Origin: DATJIG01 sp050260515
Lineage (GTDB): Bacteria > Pseudomonadota > Alphaproteobacteria > SMXQ01
NCBI GenBank assembly: GCA_050260515.1
Contig: JBLNCI010000016.1
Coordinates: forward strand, 111,810-175,809
DNA: 64,000 nucleotides
Direction: 5' to 3'
Shown piece after piece: positions 24,554-34,333 of this stretch. Within the stretch, counting starts at the first letter, position 1. Every line of letters begins with the position of its first letter. The notes beneath the pieces are model-generated. The model had not been told where the DNA came from. It saw nothing but the letters and a program-made list of their open reading frames with translations, and did not search any database. The position numbers were made by a program, and so were the translations under genes.

Positions 24554-25714
24554 ATGAAAATCCTCCATGTGATCGCCGACCTCGATCCCCGCCATGGCGG
24601 ACCGACGGCGGCGTGCGCGGGGCTCGCGGCGACCATGGCAAGGCGTGGCCACTCCGTCCGCATCCTCACCACAGACCGCGGATTCTCGCCGCCGGCCGCC
24701 GTGCCGAACCTCGCCGTGGAGGCGGTTCCCGGAAGCTGGCCGGCATTCTTCGGGACGTCGTGGGCGCTGCAGCGCCGACTCGCCGACATCGTTCCGTCGG
24801 TCGATGTGGTGCACGTGCACTCGCTCTATCTGTTCCATGACTGGGCGGCGGGGCGCACCTGCCGCAGGCACCGGGTGCCCTACATCGTGCGGCCGCACGG
24901 AACGCTGGACCCGTTCCTTCACCGCCGGCACCGCTGGCGCAAGGCCATCGTCGAGGCGCTTTTCCAGAACCGCATGCTGCGAGGGGCGGCCGGTCTTCAC
25001 TACACGACGACCGAGGAATGGAAACTCGCGGCTCCGTTCGCGCGGAATGCGCGCGGCGCGATCGTGCCCAACGCCGTCGATCTCGCCGAGTTCGACCGAC
25101 TGCCGCCGCGAACGGCGCTGCGGTCGCGCTACCCCGCGATCGGCGACCGCACGGTCGTCCTGTTCCTGGGGCGGCTCAATTTCAAGAAGGGCGTCGACAC
25201 CGCCGTTGCCGCATTTGCGGCGGCAACCCGGGGCCGTGACGACCTGTTCCTCATCCTCGCCGGACCCGACGACGGCATGGCGGCGACGGCCAAGGCGTTG
25301 ATCGCCGAATTCGGCATCGGCGACCGGGTCCTGTTCACCGGTCTGGTCGGCGGCGAGGACAAGCGCGTCCTGCTCGCCGGGAGCGATCTCTTCATGCTTC
25401 CGTCGATGAGCGAGAACTTCGGCATCGCCGTGGTCGAGGCGGCGGCGTGCGGCTTGCCGGTGATCCTCTCGGACCGGATCAATCTCTGGCGCGAGTTCGC
25501 GGACGCTGGCGCGGCGCTGGTCGGTCCGCCATCGGCCTCGTTCTTCGCCGACGCGATCCGGCGGCTTGCCGGAGACCGCGCCATGGCGATGGAGATGGGC
25601 CGGCGCGGTGGCGATCTCGTCCGCCGTCGATACGCGTGGGATGCTGTCGGCGATGCCTGCGAGGCGATGTATGCCGAGGCCATCCGGACCGGCGTGCTGC
25701 CGGTGCTGCCGTGA
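24554..25714 (+). CDS. Glycosyltransferase family 4
   Basis: 386 residues, GT-B fold. The N-terminus KILHVIADLDPRHGGPT has the usual acceptor-domain glycine loop. The C-terminal domain shows FLGRLNFKKGVD, the ENFGIAVVEAAACGLPVI retaining-GT4 signature (Glu-x7-Glu), and RRYAWD near the end. It probably adds one sugar to the lipid-linked repeat on the cytoplasmic face. It follows the amidotransferase by 28 bases and ends one base before the convergent CgeB-like gene. Confidence 0.9.
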   Translation: MKILHVIADLDPRHGGPTAACAGLAATMARRGHSVRILTTDRGFSPPAAVPNLAVEAVPGSWPAFFGTSWALQRRLADIVPSVDVVHVHSLYLFHDWAAGRTCRRHRVPYIVRPHGTLDPFLHRRHRWRKAIVEALFQNRMLRGAAGLHYTTTEEWKLAAPFARNARGAIVPNAVDLAEFDRLPPRTALRSRYPAIGDRTVVLFLGRLNFKKGVDTAVAAFAAATRGRDDLFLILAGPDDGMAATAKALIAEFGIGDRVLFTGLVGGEDKRVLLAGSDLFMLPSMSENFGIAVVEAAACGLPVILSDRINLWREFADAGAALVGPPSASFFADAIRRLAGDRAMAMEMGRRGGDLVRRRYAWDAVGDACEAMYAEAIRTGVLPVLP

Positions 25715-25715
25715 C

Positions 25716-26771
25716 CTACGTGGGCGCCGGTGCGCGCTGTTTCAGTCGCTGTTCGACATAGCGCAGAACCTCGGCGAGGCGGGCGTCGTTGCCGTAACCC
25801 GACGCGACCGCGCGGGCGCGGCCGGCGGCGGCGATGCGGTTGCGCGCAGCCTCGTCGGCAAGGTAGCGCCGGATCTTTGCGGCGCAGTCGTCGACATCGG
25901 TGAAGAACACCGCCTCCTCGTCGGCGGCGAAGTGGGCCCGGTGCCCGGGGCAGTCCTCGGCCATCAGGAAGGCGCCGCAGGCCGCGATCTCGAACGCCTT
26001 GTGGGCGACGTCGTCGCGGTTGGAGTGGGTCAGGAACGCGAGATTGATCCGCGATTCCCAAATCGCGCGACGATAGTCGTCGCCCCAGGCGTAGCCGCCG
26101 GAAAAGAGCTCGGCCGCGCCGGTGCGCGACAATGCCGCGTGCCATAACGCCGCGCCGCGCACGCGCGTGCGCAATCCGTGTCGCTTCCACAAGGCAGTGA
26201 GGAATTCCGGACGATCGTCATAGGGATGGCCGATGAACGACAGCGCCACCGGTCGATGGGCATCGGACCAGCCATCGGGCGGCGGAAAATGCAGGCTCGG
26301 CTCGTAGGCGGTGCGCAGGATACGGACGTCGCGGGCACCCGCGCGGCGATAATCGTCGAGGTTCACGTCGCGCTGCACCAGGTGCAGGTCGTATTCGGGC
26401 AACGCCGAGAGGAACAGCCGCGATCCCGGGTCGCGGCGGGGCCCGAACGGATTGTCGATGTTGAACTGCACCGTGTACGCGCCGAGTGCGCGCGCCGCGG
26501 CCACTGTCGCGCCGCGGACATAGATCGCCTTGTCGAACCAAACGAGGTCGGGGCGATGGCATTCCGCCGCGGCGATGACCGCGCGGTTGAAGTCAGCGAT
26601 TGTCGGGCCGACCAGCGTCCGCAACCGGATCCGGCTAACCAAGGATCCGCCGCGTGCGTAGTAGGGGGCCACGTCGAGGTCGATCACCTCGTGCCCGAGA
26701 CGCCGCAGCGCGTTGCGGCGGTGGGTCGAAGTGTCGGTCGGGCCGAGGGTGCCGACGTAGAGGATGCGCAT
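25716..26771 (-). CDS. CgeB-family glycosyltransferase
   Basis: 351 residues. The N-terminus MRILYVGTLGPTDTSTHR and the C-terminal half (KAFEIAACGAFLMAEDCPGH ... FTDVDDCAAKIRRYLAD) match the spore-protein CgeB-like group with a Glyco_trans_1_2 domain. It is likely a cytoplasmic transferase acting on the repeat unit. It is the last gene of a seven-gene minus-strand block running from 34257 down to 25716. The ATG at 26771 is chosen at the family N-terminus. Confidence 0.8.
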   Translation of the reverse strand: MRILYVGTLGPTDTSTHRRNALRRLGHEVIDLDVAPYYARGGSLVSRIRLRTLVGPTIADFNRAVIAAAECHRPDLVWFDKAIYVRGATVAAARALGAYTVQFNIDNPFGPRRDPGSRLFLSALPEYDLHLVQRDVNLDDYRRAGARDVRILRTAYEPSLHFPPPDGWSDAHRPVALSFIGHPYDDRPEFLTALWKRHGLRTRVRGAALWHAALSRTGAAELFSGGYAWGDDYRRAIWESRINLAFLTHSNRDDVAHKAFEIAACGAFLMAEDCPGHRAHFAADEEAVFFTDVDDCAAKIRRYLADEAARNRIAAAGRARAVASGYGNDARLAEVLRYVEQRLKQRAPAPT

Positions 26772-26823
26772 CAGCGCGTCTCCGCGACACCGATGAAGAT
26801 CCCGAGCACGCCGTCGCCGCCGG

Positions 26824-27771
26824 TCATCGCGGAACCGCACCGCCGGAGTGCTTCGACAGGATCAGATTGACGTGATTCGTCGCATCCCGCCGGGCGATGA
26901 AGGCCTGTAACCCCTCGACGATCGTCGGCGTTGGGACGAAGTCCTCCGGCCGCACCGCGACGTCGTCCTTGAGCTCCGCGGCGAACGGAAAATGGCGGAA
27001 CAGGCTCGCGACGAAGTCCGCGGGATCGCTGCCGAGACGGCGCATGCCATAGGGCCACAGCTCCAGCAGGAGTACGTCCGCGGCGGCCAGCGTGCTCGCT
27101 CCGCCGGAAAAGACCAGGCCCTCCGCACCCTGGACGTCGAGCTTCACCACGACGGGATGCGTCACCGTCACGCCGGCGAGAAGCGAGTCCAGGCTGTCGG
27201 TGCGGACGTGGATCGTGGTGCGCGCCCCCTCCCCGAGCAGGGCCGGAGTGGCGCCGCCGCTCGCGTTGCGCATGCGATGGTCGCCGAAATTCTCGGCGTC
27301 GAGCTCGAATTCCACCGTCCCGGGGCCGTGGGCCAGCGCAACTCCGTACGTCGTCACACGCGCGGCCACTCCGTTGCGGGCGAGGTTGTAGGTGAGCGCG
27401 CGGAAGTTGCACGGCTCGGGCTCGAAGGCGTAGCACGCGACGTGCGGGCAGTGCGCGGCCACCGGCACCACGACCGCGCCGATGTTCGCGCCGATGTCGA
27501 CGTAGGTGCCCGCCGGGCGGCCGGCGAACACGCCGTCGATGAAGTCGATCGCGTTGGCGAAGAAGCGCCCGTCCAGCAGATAGGAGCGGAGCACGCCCAC
27601 GTCCTTGACGTAGGCGAGGAGGACGCCGTTCTGCCCCGGCACCTCGACTGCTTCGACTCCGAGCCGCATCGCGCTCTGCTTGAAGATCCAAAACAGGTGC
27701 TGCCGCGACAGCGCCTTCAGCATCGCGATCAGCGCGCCCTTGATTCCGGTCTTGAGAGCCGTCGCGATCAT
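26824..27771 (-). CDS. FkbM family methyltransferase (first of three)
   Basis: 315 residues, AdoMet-dependent. Motif I is YVDIGANIGAVVVPVA and the acidic loop is YAFEPEP; VVVKLDVQGAEGLVF contains the FkbM-typical KxDxxGxE. It is expected to O-methylate a sugar hydroxyl of the polymer. The ATG at 27771 overlaps the stop of the upstream glycosyltransferase (ATGA), so the two are coupled. The frame extends upstream of that ATG but lacks family sequence. Confidence 0.88.
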   Translation of the reverse strand: MIATALKTGIKGALIAMLKALSRQHLFWIFKQSAMRLGVEAVEVPGQNGVLLAYVKDVGVLRSYLLDGRFFANAIDFIDGVFAGRPAGTYVDIGANIGAVVVPVAAHCPHVACYAFEPEPCNFRALTYNLARNGVAARVTTYGVALAHGPGTVEFELDAENFGDHRMRNASGGATPALLGEGARTTIHVRTDSLDSLLAGVTVTHPVVVKLDVQGAEGLVFSGGASTLAAADVLLLELWPYGMRRLGSDPADFVASLFRHFPFAAELKDDVAVRPEDFVPTPTIVEGLQAFIARRDATNHVNLILSKHSGGAVPR

Positions 27772-29036
27772 CGCCTGTCCCCCGCGGTGCGCCGCCGCGT
27801 GACGGCCGACAGGGCGGCGCGGAGCCCCGCGATATCGTCGTCGAAATTCCAGCGGGAGATGATCTCGCTGCTCGCCCGGCCCATGGCGGCAATCCGTTCG
27901 GGACTCCTGAGCACGTCCTTCAGCGCTTCCGTCAGCGCGGCGATGTCTCCGACCGGGCACACGTGGCCGTTCTCGCCCTCGCGCACGAGGTCGAGCGCGC
28001 AGCCCACCTGGTCGGTGACGATGACCGCGCGCCCGGCGTTCATCGCTTCATTGACGATGAGGCCCCACGGCTCGCGCTCCGACGGCAGCACGAAGACGTC
28101 GCACAGATCGAACAGCGCCGGCAGCTCCGACTGATTGCGGAAACCGAGAAACCGCACCGCGTCGCCGAGCGGCGCCGCGGTGGCCTTAAGCTCCTCCATC
28201 ATTTCCCCGTCTCCGACGAACAGGAGGTAAGAACTCGGCTCCGCTGCGCCCGCGACCATCCGCTCGAACGCGCGCAAGAGATCTCCGGCGCGCTTCCGCT
28301 TCTGCAGTTTCGACGCGTACAGGATGATCGGGCGCCCCGGCGTCAGCTTGAGCTCGCCCCGCAGGCGCTCGCGGTTCCGTCGTGCCGCCGCCGCGCGCTC
28401 GCGGAAGTAGTCGTTGTCGACGCAGTAGGGCACCATGAAGACGCGCTTCGGGTCGATGCCGCTGTCGACGTAGTAGTCGCGGTTCGCGGTGCCGATGGCG
28501 AGAAACCCGTCGCAGGCCGCGCGCAAGGCGCGAAAGATGGCGGCCCGCTTGAGCGATGCCTTGAACGTCGAGCGGTCCTTGCTCTTGCCGTGCGCCTCGT
28601 CGCGCACGAGGACCCGGACGCCGGCGGCGTTGGCGGCGAGGATGGTCGCCCAGTTGAACCAGCGCGCGTAGCCGTGGACCCACAGGCAGTCGAAACGGCC
28701 GGCCCACAGCCGGCGAGCGATGCCGTAACTGAGCGGCCGCCAGCCCTCGACACTGTCGCGGCTGCCGAGCGCCGGCAGGAACTCGTGGCGATAGCCGTCC
28801 AGCAGCGGCACGTCCCATTGCACCGCGCGCCCGAAACCGGGATCGAACGAGCCGCGCACCGAAAGATCGCTCTGGAAGAAGACAGTCAGGTCGACGTCGG
28901 GCAGCGCCGCGATGCGGCGAAGCAGCGGCGCCTGGTACTGGATCGGATGGCTGACGAGATAGGCGAGGCGGATCGGGCGCGGAAGTCCATTCGTCCGGTC
29001 GGCTATGAAGGATCGCGACTTTAGGTCCGTGCTCAT
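27768..29036 (-). CDS. Glycosyltransferase family 4
   Basis: 422 residues. RLAYLVSHPIQYQAPLLRRI near the N-terminus is a common GT4 opening. ILYASKLQKRKRAGDLLRAF and PSEREPWGLIVNEAMNAGRA (Glu-x7-Glu) mark the donor domain. It is cytoplasmic and probably extends the repeat unit. Its stop overlaps the start of the FkbM gene, and 43 bases separate it from the GT4 upstream. Confidence 0.9.
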   Translation of the reverse strand: MSTDLKSRSFIADRTNGLPRPIRLAYLVSHPIQYQAPLLRRIAALPDVDLTVFFQSDLSVRGSFDPGFGRAVQWDVPLLDGYRHEFLPALGSRDSVEGWRPLSYGIARRLWAGRFDCLWVHGYARWFNWATILAANAAGVRVLVRDEAHGKSKDRSTFKASLKRAAIFRALRAACDGFLAIGTANRDYYVDSGIDPKRVFMVPYCVDNDYFRERAAAARRNRERLRGELKLTPGRPIILYASKLQKRKRAGDLLRAFERMVAGAAEPSSYLLFVGDGEMMEELKATAAPLGDAVRFLGFRNQSELPALFDLCDVFVLPSEREPWGLIVNEAMNAGRAVIVTDQVGCALDLVREGENGHVCPVGDIAALTEALKDVLRSPERIAAMGRASSEIISRWNFDDDIAGLRAALSAVTRRRTAGDRR

Positions 29037-29079
29037 GAGCGCCTCGGGATATCAGGAGGAAACCGAAGCCGACGAATGT

Positions 29080-30243
29080 TCATTGTGGCGGTTCCCCCGC
29101 GGCAATTCGCGACAATGCGCGACTGATGCCGTCGCCGTAGTGGTCCCAGGTAAACCTGTCCACAATGCGCCAGCGTGCCTCGCGGCCCATTTCGCGGCAC
29201 CGCTCCTGGTCCTCGTAGAGCGTCAAGATCCGCGCCTTCAGTGCGTCGACGTCTCGGATCGGGACGACGAAACCATCGACGCCCTCGCGCACGAAGACGT
29301 CGCCGCCGGCGTTCTCGGTGCAGATGAGCGGCAGTTCGCAGGCCATCCCCTGAGCCTGGACCATCGCGAGTCCCTCCTCGATCGAGGGACAACACATGAC
29401 CGATCCCTGCGAATAGAGTTCCTTGAGGCGGTTCTCTTTCACCGTGCCCTTGAGATGGACGCGTGGCGACGAGTACTGCCGAAGAAGTTGCGCGGTCTCC
29501 CCGGTCGCGCCGCCGATCAGCCATAGCTCGCTGTTCGGCAAATCCAGTTCGCAGAACGCATGCAGGAGGTACGGCAGTCCTTTGCGGAACGACAGCGCGC
29601 CGCAGAAAATCACACGGAACACGTCATCCTGCTTTTCGAGCCGGACGAAGTTCGATGCGTCCACTCCGGGATGGACGACGAACAGCTTCTTCGCCGGAAC
29701 GCCCGCATCCATGAACGTCCGCCTCACGAAGTCGCGCTGGTTGTAGATGTAGTCCGTCTCTTCGTATTCCTGTAGCTCGCGGGCGACCACCTCCGGGTCG
29801 ACGGGCGCGATCTTGATGCCCCACCGTGCGTATTCTTCCTCCATGATCCGCCGCTGGAACTCGATGTGGGTCGATCCCCGCACGACGACCGTTGGGATGC
29901 CCAGCTTACGTGCCCTGCGGATCGAATGGAGGCTCCCTCCGCTCCACCCGATGAACACGTCGACGTCCCGGCTCAGCATGGAGGCGACGTGGCGATCGAA
30001 CACCTTCGCCAGCATGAGCTCGTTTACCGACGCGGGCCGCAACCGCGGTGGAATCCGCCGCAGCACGCGGCGCACAATCTCGTAGGGAAACAGGCTGCGG
30101 ACGCCCTCTGCCGCGACGCGGTACTTGGATGTCTCGAATTTCGGGTAGCTCGTGATGAGCGCCTTGAGCTGTCCGCGCTTCTGCAACTGTTCGGCGAGGT
30201 AGAAGGCGTGAAACCGCCCGTAGATGCTGATGACGACGTTCAC
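29080..30243 (-). CDS. Glycosyltransferase family 4
   Basis: 387 residues. VNVVISIYGRFHAFYLAEQL opens the acceptor domain; FCGALSFRKGLPYLLHAF and CPSIEEGLAMVQAQGMACEL form the donor domain. The start is taken as the GTG at 30243, which overlaps the stop of the upstream amidotransferase (GTGA). Upstream in-frame sequence is antisense-like in composition. It probably transfers one sugar of the repeat. Confidence 0.88.
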   Translation of the reverse strand: MNVVISIYGRFHAFYLAEQLQKRGQLKALITSYPKFETSKYRVAAEGVRSLFPYEIVRRVLRRIPPRLRPASVNELMLAKVFDRHVASMLSRDVDVFIGWSGGSLHSIRRARKLGIPTVVVRGSTHIEFQRRIMEEEYARWGIKIAPVDPEVVARELQEYEETDYIYNQRDFVRRTFMDAGVPAKKLFVVHPGVDASNFVRLEKQDDVFRVIFCGALSFRKGLPYLLHAFCELDLPNSELWLIGGATGETAQLLRQYSSPRVHLKGTVKENRLKELYSQGSVMCCPSIEEGLAMVQAQGMACELPLICTENAGGDVFVREGVDGFVVPIRDVDALKARILTLYEDQERCREMGREARWRIVDRFTWDHYGDGISRALSRIAAGEPPQ

Positions 30244-31916
30244 GCGGCTTCCGCCTCCCCGAGGCGCTGCTCGAAGCGGCTCCACGACAGCAGCAGCCAC
30301 ACGAGGGGGAAATTCGCCATGATGTCGCGCCGCGCCCACGTGGCGGCCGGTTTCCGGAATGCCATCGGCAACCATGGCTCGAAGTGCGCCGTCGCAGTAT
30401 CGGCTATGGCTTCACGTAGCCCCGAGAAGTTGCTCGGCATCCATGCCCAGCGGAGGTTGTACGCGAAGCCCATCTTGCGCCGCCGCACGAACCAATCTGG
30501 CCAGCCCTCGAGGCGACGGTTCAGCAGCACCTTCGGATCGCCCCCGGCGAGGATGATGTTCCGCGGCAGCGTGCGTGCGAACGCAACGAGATCCGAGTCG
30601 AGCAGCGGAGCCCGCATTTCGACGCCCTGTTCGGCGGACGCGCGGTCGACCTTGGTGAACCCGTGGCCGATCAGATCGGTCGTCGCTGCGCGCCACCCGT
30701 ATGCCGACATCCAGGTCGGCGGAGCCGGCTGGCCGTACGTCTTGCCGCGGAAGACGAGACTGCCCGGCTGCACCCAGTCGGCGGCCTGGCCGTAGCCGAG
30801 GAACACCTCATCGCCGCCGTCGCCGCCGATCAGGATCCGCGACCGCTCCGCCGCCGCCTTGACGAGCCGGTAAAGCGGCAGGAAAGACAGCATCGCCAGC
30901 GGCTCGTCTTGATGATCGAGGGCTTCAACTGCGGCCTCGCCGATCGACTGCGAACCGAGGCGGACGACCTCGAGATCGACGCCGATCTTCCGTGCCGCAT
31001 AGCGCGCGTATCGCTCGTCGTTGGTGAGAGGGATCAACGAGCCCAGAGTGAGGACGTGAAGCGGCAACTCGCGCTGCCGGCAGAGGCCTGCGAGCGCGTC
31101 GACGACGACGGTGGAATCGATGCCCCCGGACAGGAGCGCCGTGGGATGAGGATTGTTGTCGAGGCGGCGTTCGACCGCGCGGCGGAACAAGCGGTCGAGC
31201 TGCGCCTCTGCGTCGGCAAGCGTCTCGGGCACCTCTACCGCCGGCATCTCGAGCCTGTGGATGTCCGTCCGGCCGGTGTCGAGATCGATAGCCACGATGC
31301 TGCCGGGCTGAATCGGGGCGCAGTCCGAGATGGCGCTACGGTCGGGCGGGATGTATCCGTACAGCCAATAATCGTGGACGGCGGTGGGCGCGATCGCGAC
31401 AGGACCACCGTACGTTGCCCGGAGCGCGATGACCGACGATCCGAAATAGAGGTCTCCGCCCCAGCGAGCGACGTACAGGGGTTTCTTGCCGATGCCGTCG
31501 CGGCACAGGATCAGCTGGCGTGCCCGCAGGTCGGCGATCGCGATCGTGAACATCCCGCGCAGGCGGCCGAGCCCGCGCGGGCCGTCCTTCGCGTATACGG
31601 CGAGGATCACCTCGGTATCGGAGTCCGTGAGGTACGGATAGTCTCCGTACTCCGCCCGGAGCTCGCGGTAATTGTAGATTTCGCCGACGAACATCACGCA
31701 CGTCTGAAGCGACTCGCTCCATAGCGGCTGGTCCGCGGCGGCGCTCCTGTCGACGATCCCGAGCCGCGCGTGCAGGAACTCCAGTGCGCCATCCGGCGAC
31801 GTCCAATCCCTGCAACCGTCGGGACCGCGCCGTCCGAGCCGGGGCAGGCCCCGGCGCAGCGGGCGCCGGGTGGCGCCGTCCCCGGTTATCCGAAGTCGTC
31901 CGAGTAAGCCGCACAT
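30240..31916 (-). CDS. Asparagine synthase-type amidotransferase (second of two)
   Basis: 558 residues. It has N-terminal Cys2 (MCGLLGRL), RRGPDG, FVGEIYNYREL and SDTEVILAVYAKDG in the glutaminase, then the canonical loop SGGIDST (about 265) and GGDGGDEVFLGY in the synthetase domain. It clearly diverges from the 22732 copy, so this is not a recent duplication. With GT4 on one side and GT9 on the other, amidation of a sugar acid is more likely than asparagine supply. The stop is coupled to the next gene's GTG. Confidence 0.9.
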   Translation of the reverse strand: MCGLLGRLRITGDGATRRPLRRGLPRLGRRGPDGCRDWTSPDGALEFLHARLGIVDRSAAADQPLWSESLQTCVMFVGEIYNYRELRAEYGDYPYLTDSDTEVILAVYAKDGPRGLGRLRGMFTIAIADLRARQLILCRDGIGKKPLYVARWGGDLYFGSSVIALRATYGGPVAIAPTAVHDYWLYGYIPPDRSAISDCAPIQPGSIVAIDLDTGRTDIHRLEMPAVEVPETLADAEAQLDRLFRRAVERRLDNNPHPTALLSGGIDSTVVVDALAGLCRQRELPLHVLTLGSLIPLTNDERYARYAARKIGVDLEVVRLGSQSIGEAAVEALDHQDEPLAMLSFLPLYRLVKAAAERSRILIGGDGGDEVFLGYGQAADWVQPGSLVFRGKTYGQPAPPTWMSAYGWRAATTDLIGHGFTKVDRASAEQGVEMRAPLLDSDLVAFARTLPRNIILAGGDPKVLLNRRLEGWPDWFVRRRKMGFAYNLRWAWMPSNFSGLREAIADTATAHFEPWLPMAFRKPAATWARRDIMANFPLVWLLLSWSRFEQRLGEAEAA

Positions 31917-31967
31917 CAGATGCTGGCCAGCGCCGAGCGGCGGACTGAGAGTCTCTCGCGTCGCGCC

Positions 31968-33209
31968 TTATTGCGGCAGGGCTTCATGGGCGGGAAATAT
32001 AGCGGATTCGGCAGTGGCGGCCGGGCCAAAACCGCTGGCGGCAAGGCTCCGAGCGACGCGCTCTTGGCGGCAGGATGCGGACGGCGGATACCGGGCGATC
32101 AGCCGATCGACGGCAGCGATCGCGGCTTGGGCAGAGATTTCGTCGATGGCGTATCCTGCGGGGGCGGTCGGCAAATCCGATCCGCGAAGGATTTCAAACC
32201 GATCGAGGCCCAGCGGAAGCCATTCGATCGCGGGCTGCCACGCCGGCGCGATGACGACCATCGGCAGCCCGGCGGCACGGCCGACGTGGAGCGGGCCGGT
32301 GTCCAGCGCCACGCCGACGTCGGCGAGGCAGAGGACGGCGGACAGGCTGGGGACCGTCAGTCGGCCGGCCAGGGACAAGGACGAGAAGCTCAGCCGACCT
32401 CGCAGGCGATCGATCTCGGCGGATTCGCCCGTGGTGCCGACGAACGCCACGGCGTATCCGTGCCGCTCATGCAGGTGTTCGGCCACGGCGAGGAATCGCT
32501 CGTCGTGCCACCGGGTCGGCTGTCCGCCGCTGACCTGGGTGACGAGCACCGCGAGTGGGCGGCTGCCGTCGAGACCGTGGGCGGCCAGCTCTCGACGAGC
32601 GGCCATTAGATCGCCCGACGAAAAAAATACCTTCGGCTCGACGTTGGAAGCTCGCAGCCCGGCGTCGGCGAGCGTCAGGACGGTGTTATGGATCAGGCTC
32701 TCTGAACGGTCGTAACGGCTGACTCGGTGGTACAGCGCCGGAGCGAGCGTATGGCCGATGCGGAGCGCACGGCCGCAGAGAACCGCCAGCAGGGCGATTC
32801 TGGTTCTCGTGTTGCCGGGCGTGGTCACGATGCAGCGCGGCTCGAGCGCCGACCAGGCGCGCCGAATGGCACGCGCGGCGCTGAAAAGTTGTCGGTATGG
32901 ATTTGGCGTGACGATGAGCCGATCGATATAGGGATTGTGCTGCAGCACCTCGGCCGAGACGCCGTGGCACGCAACGGCGACATGGGTATCGGGCGCCGCG
33001 GCTTTCAGCGCCTCGAAGACCGGGGTGGCATGGACCGCCGATCCAAGCGCCTGCTCGTACTGCAGGAAAAGGAAATTCCGGACCGTGCCATGATCGAGCG
33101 CCGCGTCGGCCGGCTGCCCGCGTGCCGCCCGCTCCATCGCGCGCGCTGCGGACACGACGGCGGATTTCACGGAGGCCCGCAGGTGCTCAGATATGTCTCC
33201 GTGTCTCAT
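31968..33209 (-). CDS. Glycosyltransferase family 9-like protein
   Basis: 413 residues. The GT9 opening FLFLQYEQALGSAVHATPVF (about 46-65) is preceded by an unusual 45-residue N-terminal part. ALDTGPLHVGRAAGLPMVVI (about 300-325) is the heptosyltransferase donor region. The C-terminal tail beyond about 370 is also longer than usual. It probably transfers heptose or a similar sugar. It lies 50 bases upstream of the amidotransferase and 37 after the radical SAM gene, in one run of genes. Confidence 0.82.
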   Translation of the reverse strand: MRHGDISEHLRASVKSAVVSAARAMERAARGQPADAALDHGTVRNFLFLQYEQALGSAVHATPVFEALKAAAPDTHVAVACHGVSAEVLQHNPYIDRLIVTPNPYRQLFSAARAIRRAWSALEPRCIVTTPGNTRTRIALLAVLCGRALRIGHTLAPALYHRVSRYDRSESLIHNTVLTLADAGLRASNVEPKVFFSSGDLMAARRELAAHGLDGSRPLAVLVTQVSGGQPTRWHDERFLAVAEHLHERHGYAVAFVGTTGESAEIDRLRGRLSFSSLSLAGRLTVPSLSAVLCLADVGVALDTGPLHVGRAAGLPMVVIAPAWQPAIEWLPLGLDRFEILRGSDLPTAPAGYAIDEISAQAAIAAVDRLIARYPPSASCRQERVARSLAASGFGPAATAESAIFPAHEALPQ

Positions 33210-33246
33210 TGTCGACGGCGAATTGATCTCCGCAAGATACGGGCCG

Positions 33247-34257
33247 TTAAGCTCGCAGGAAGTTGGAAAGATTGCAGTAGTGCGTGCACTGCTTGCAGAT
33301 ATCTTTCACAGCCGGTGTCAAAAACTCGCGACGCAGCTTCTTGATCTCCTCGCCGAACCAGATATCACCGAGGTGCTGTTTCGAAGCGTCGCCGATGATG
33401 AGTTCGCTGGCATTCACGTCCCGACACCCGCACGCGCCTACACGGCCGTCCCAATACACGATCGGTCCCGTGTAAAGCTCGGAGCACGGAGAAATGCGCG
33501 GACGGCGGAATGACGGACGACGCCGCAGCTTCATCGTCCCGCTAAGATCGCGCTGCGCTATTTTACCGGCCCAATTGTCGTAACGGCGCTTGAAGCCAAT
33601 GTTCTCCGCGCCAACGAGATTCGCAATCGTCCGGTAGTCCGGCGTCCGCATGACCTCCCGGATCGGCCGATCGATTCGCATGTCGATCTTGAAGTCGACC
33701 GGACGTCCGGCGGCGTTGTTCGCCTTTGCGAAGTCCTGGATGTTCTGAAACACTTTTCGATACATTTTCGAGCGATACACCCGACGGTACATCGCTTCGT
33801 CGAAGCCGGAGGTGGACACCACCAGGGAATCGAGGCCGCTCGCGACGAGCGCTGCCGCCGTGAACCGTGCGAGGCTGATCATGTTGGAGTACATGCCGAC
33901 GCCGGTGATCGCGGGCTGCGACTTGAGCCAGCGTAGGCGAGCGACGATGTGCGGATCGACCAGGGGATCGCCGACGGTCGGGGTCAGGCTCACCCCGCCA
34001 CCGCCGCAGTCGATGAAGTCGCGGACGACTTTCTCGAACAACTCCCACGACATGACGCCGGTTGGGCGCTCCTGAAACTGGTACGCGCAAAAGTTGCAAT
34101 TCGCATTGCAGATGTTCGTCGTTTCGATAGTGATGCTCGGCATTGAGCCGGCCAATCTGGCGATCAGCGCATCCTTGTGGAGCGGGTAGCGAGCCAGCGC
34201 CACCAGTCCCTGCATTTCGTGGGCGAGCTTTGTGGCGGCGGACGAAAAGGTGTTCAC
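33247..34257 (-). CDS. Radical SAM protein with SPASM-type C-terminus
   Basis: 336 residues. The iron-sulfur motif CNANCNFC (CxxxCxxC, about 49-56) follows ITIETTN. The C-terminal part has CSELYTGPIVYWDGRVGACGC and CKQCTHYC, typical of SPASM auxiliary cluster ligands. Substrates of such enzymes in glycan loci are usually unknown; possibilities are sugar dehydration, epimerisation or modification of an attached group. It is the first gene of the minus-strand block, divergent from the flippase gene. No peptide substrate gene is visible next to it, which argues against a RiPP role. Confidence 0.85.
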   Translation of the reverse strand: MNTFSSAATKLAHEMQGLVALARYPLHKDALIARLAGSMPSITIETTNICNANCNFCAYQFQERPTGVMSWELFEKVVRDFIDCGGGGVSLTPTVGDPLVDPHIVARLRWLKSQPAITGVGMYSNMISLARFTAAALVASGLDSLVVSTSGFDEAMYRRVYRSKMYRKVFQNIQDFAKANNAAGRPVDFKIDMRIDRPIREVMRTPDYRTIANLVGAENIGFKRRYDNWAGKIAQRDLSGTMKLRRRPSFRRPRISPCSELYTGPIVYWDGRVGACGCRDVNASELIIGDASKQHLGDIWFGEEIKKLRREFLTPAVKDICKQCTHYCNLSNFLRA

Positions 34258-34333
34258 GACGGCTATCCCGGTCAGCCCACTTTTCGGTGTTCTTGCACGC
34301 GCGCTTCCGTGACGACAAGGGTGTCCAAGACGG

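Noticed and set aside
33247..34257. RiPP-maturation role for the radical SAM/SPASM protein
   Set aside because: No small precursor peptide, peptidase or ABC exporter lies nearby; all neighbours are glycan genes.
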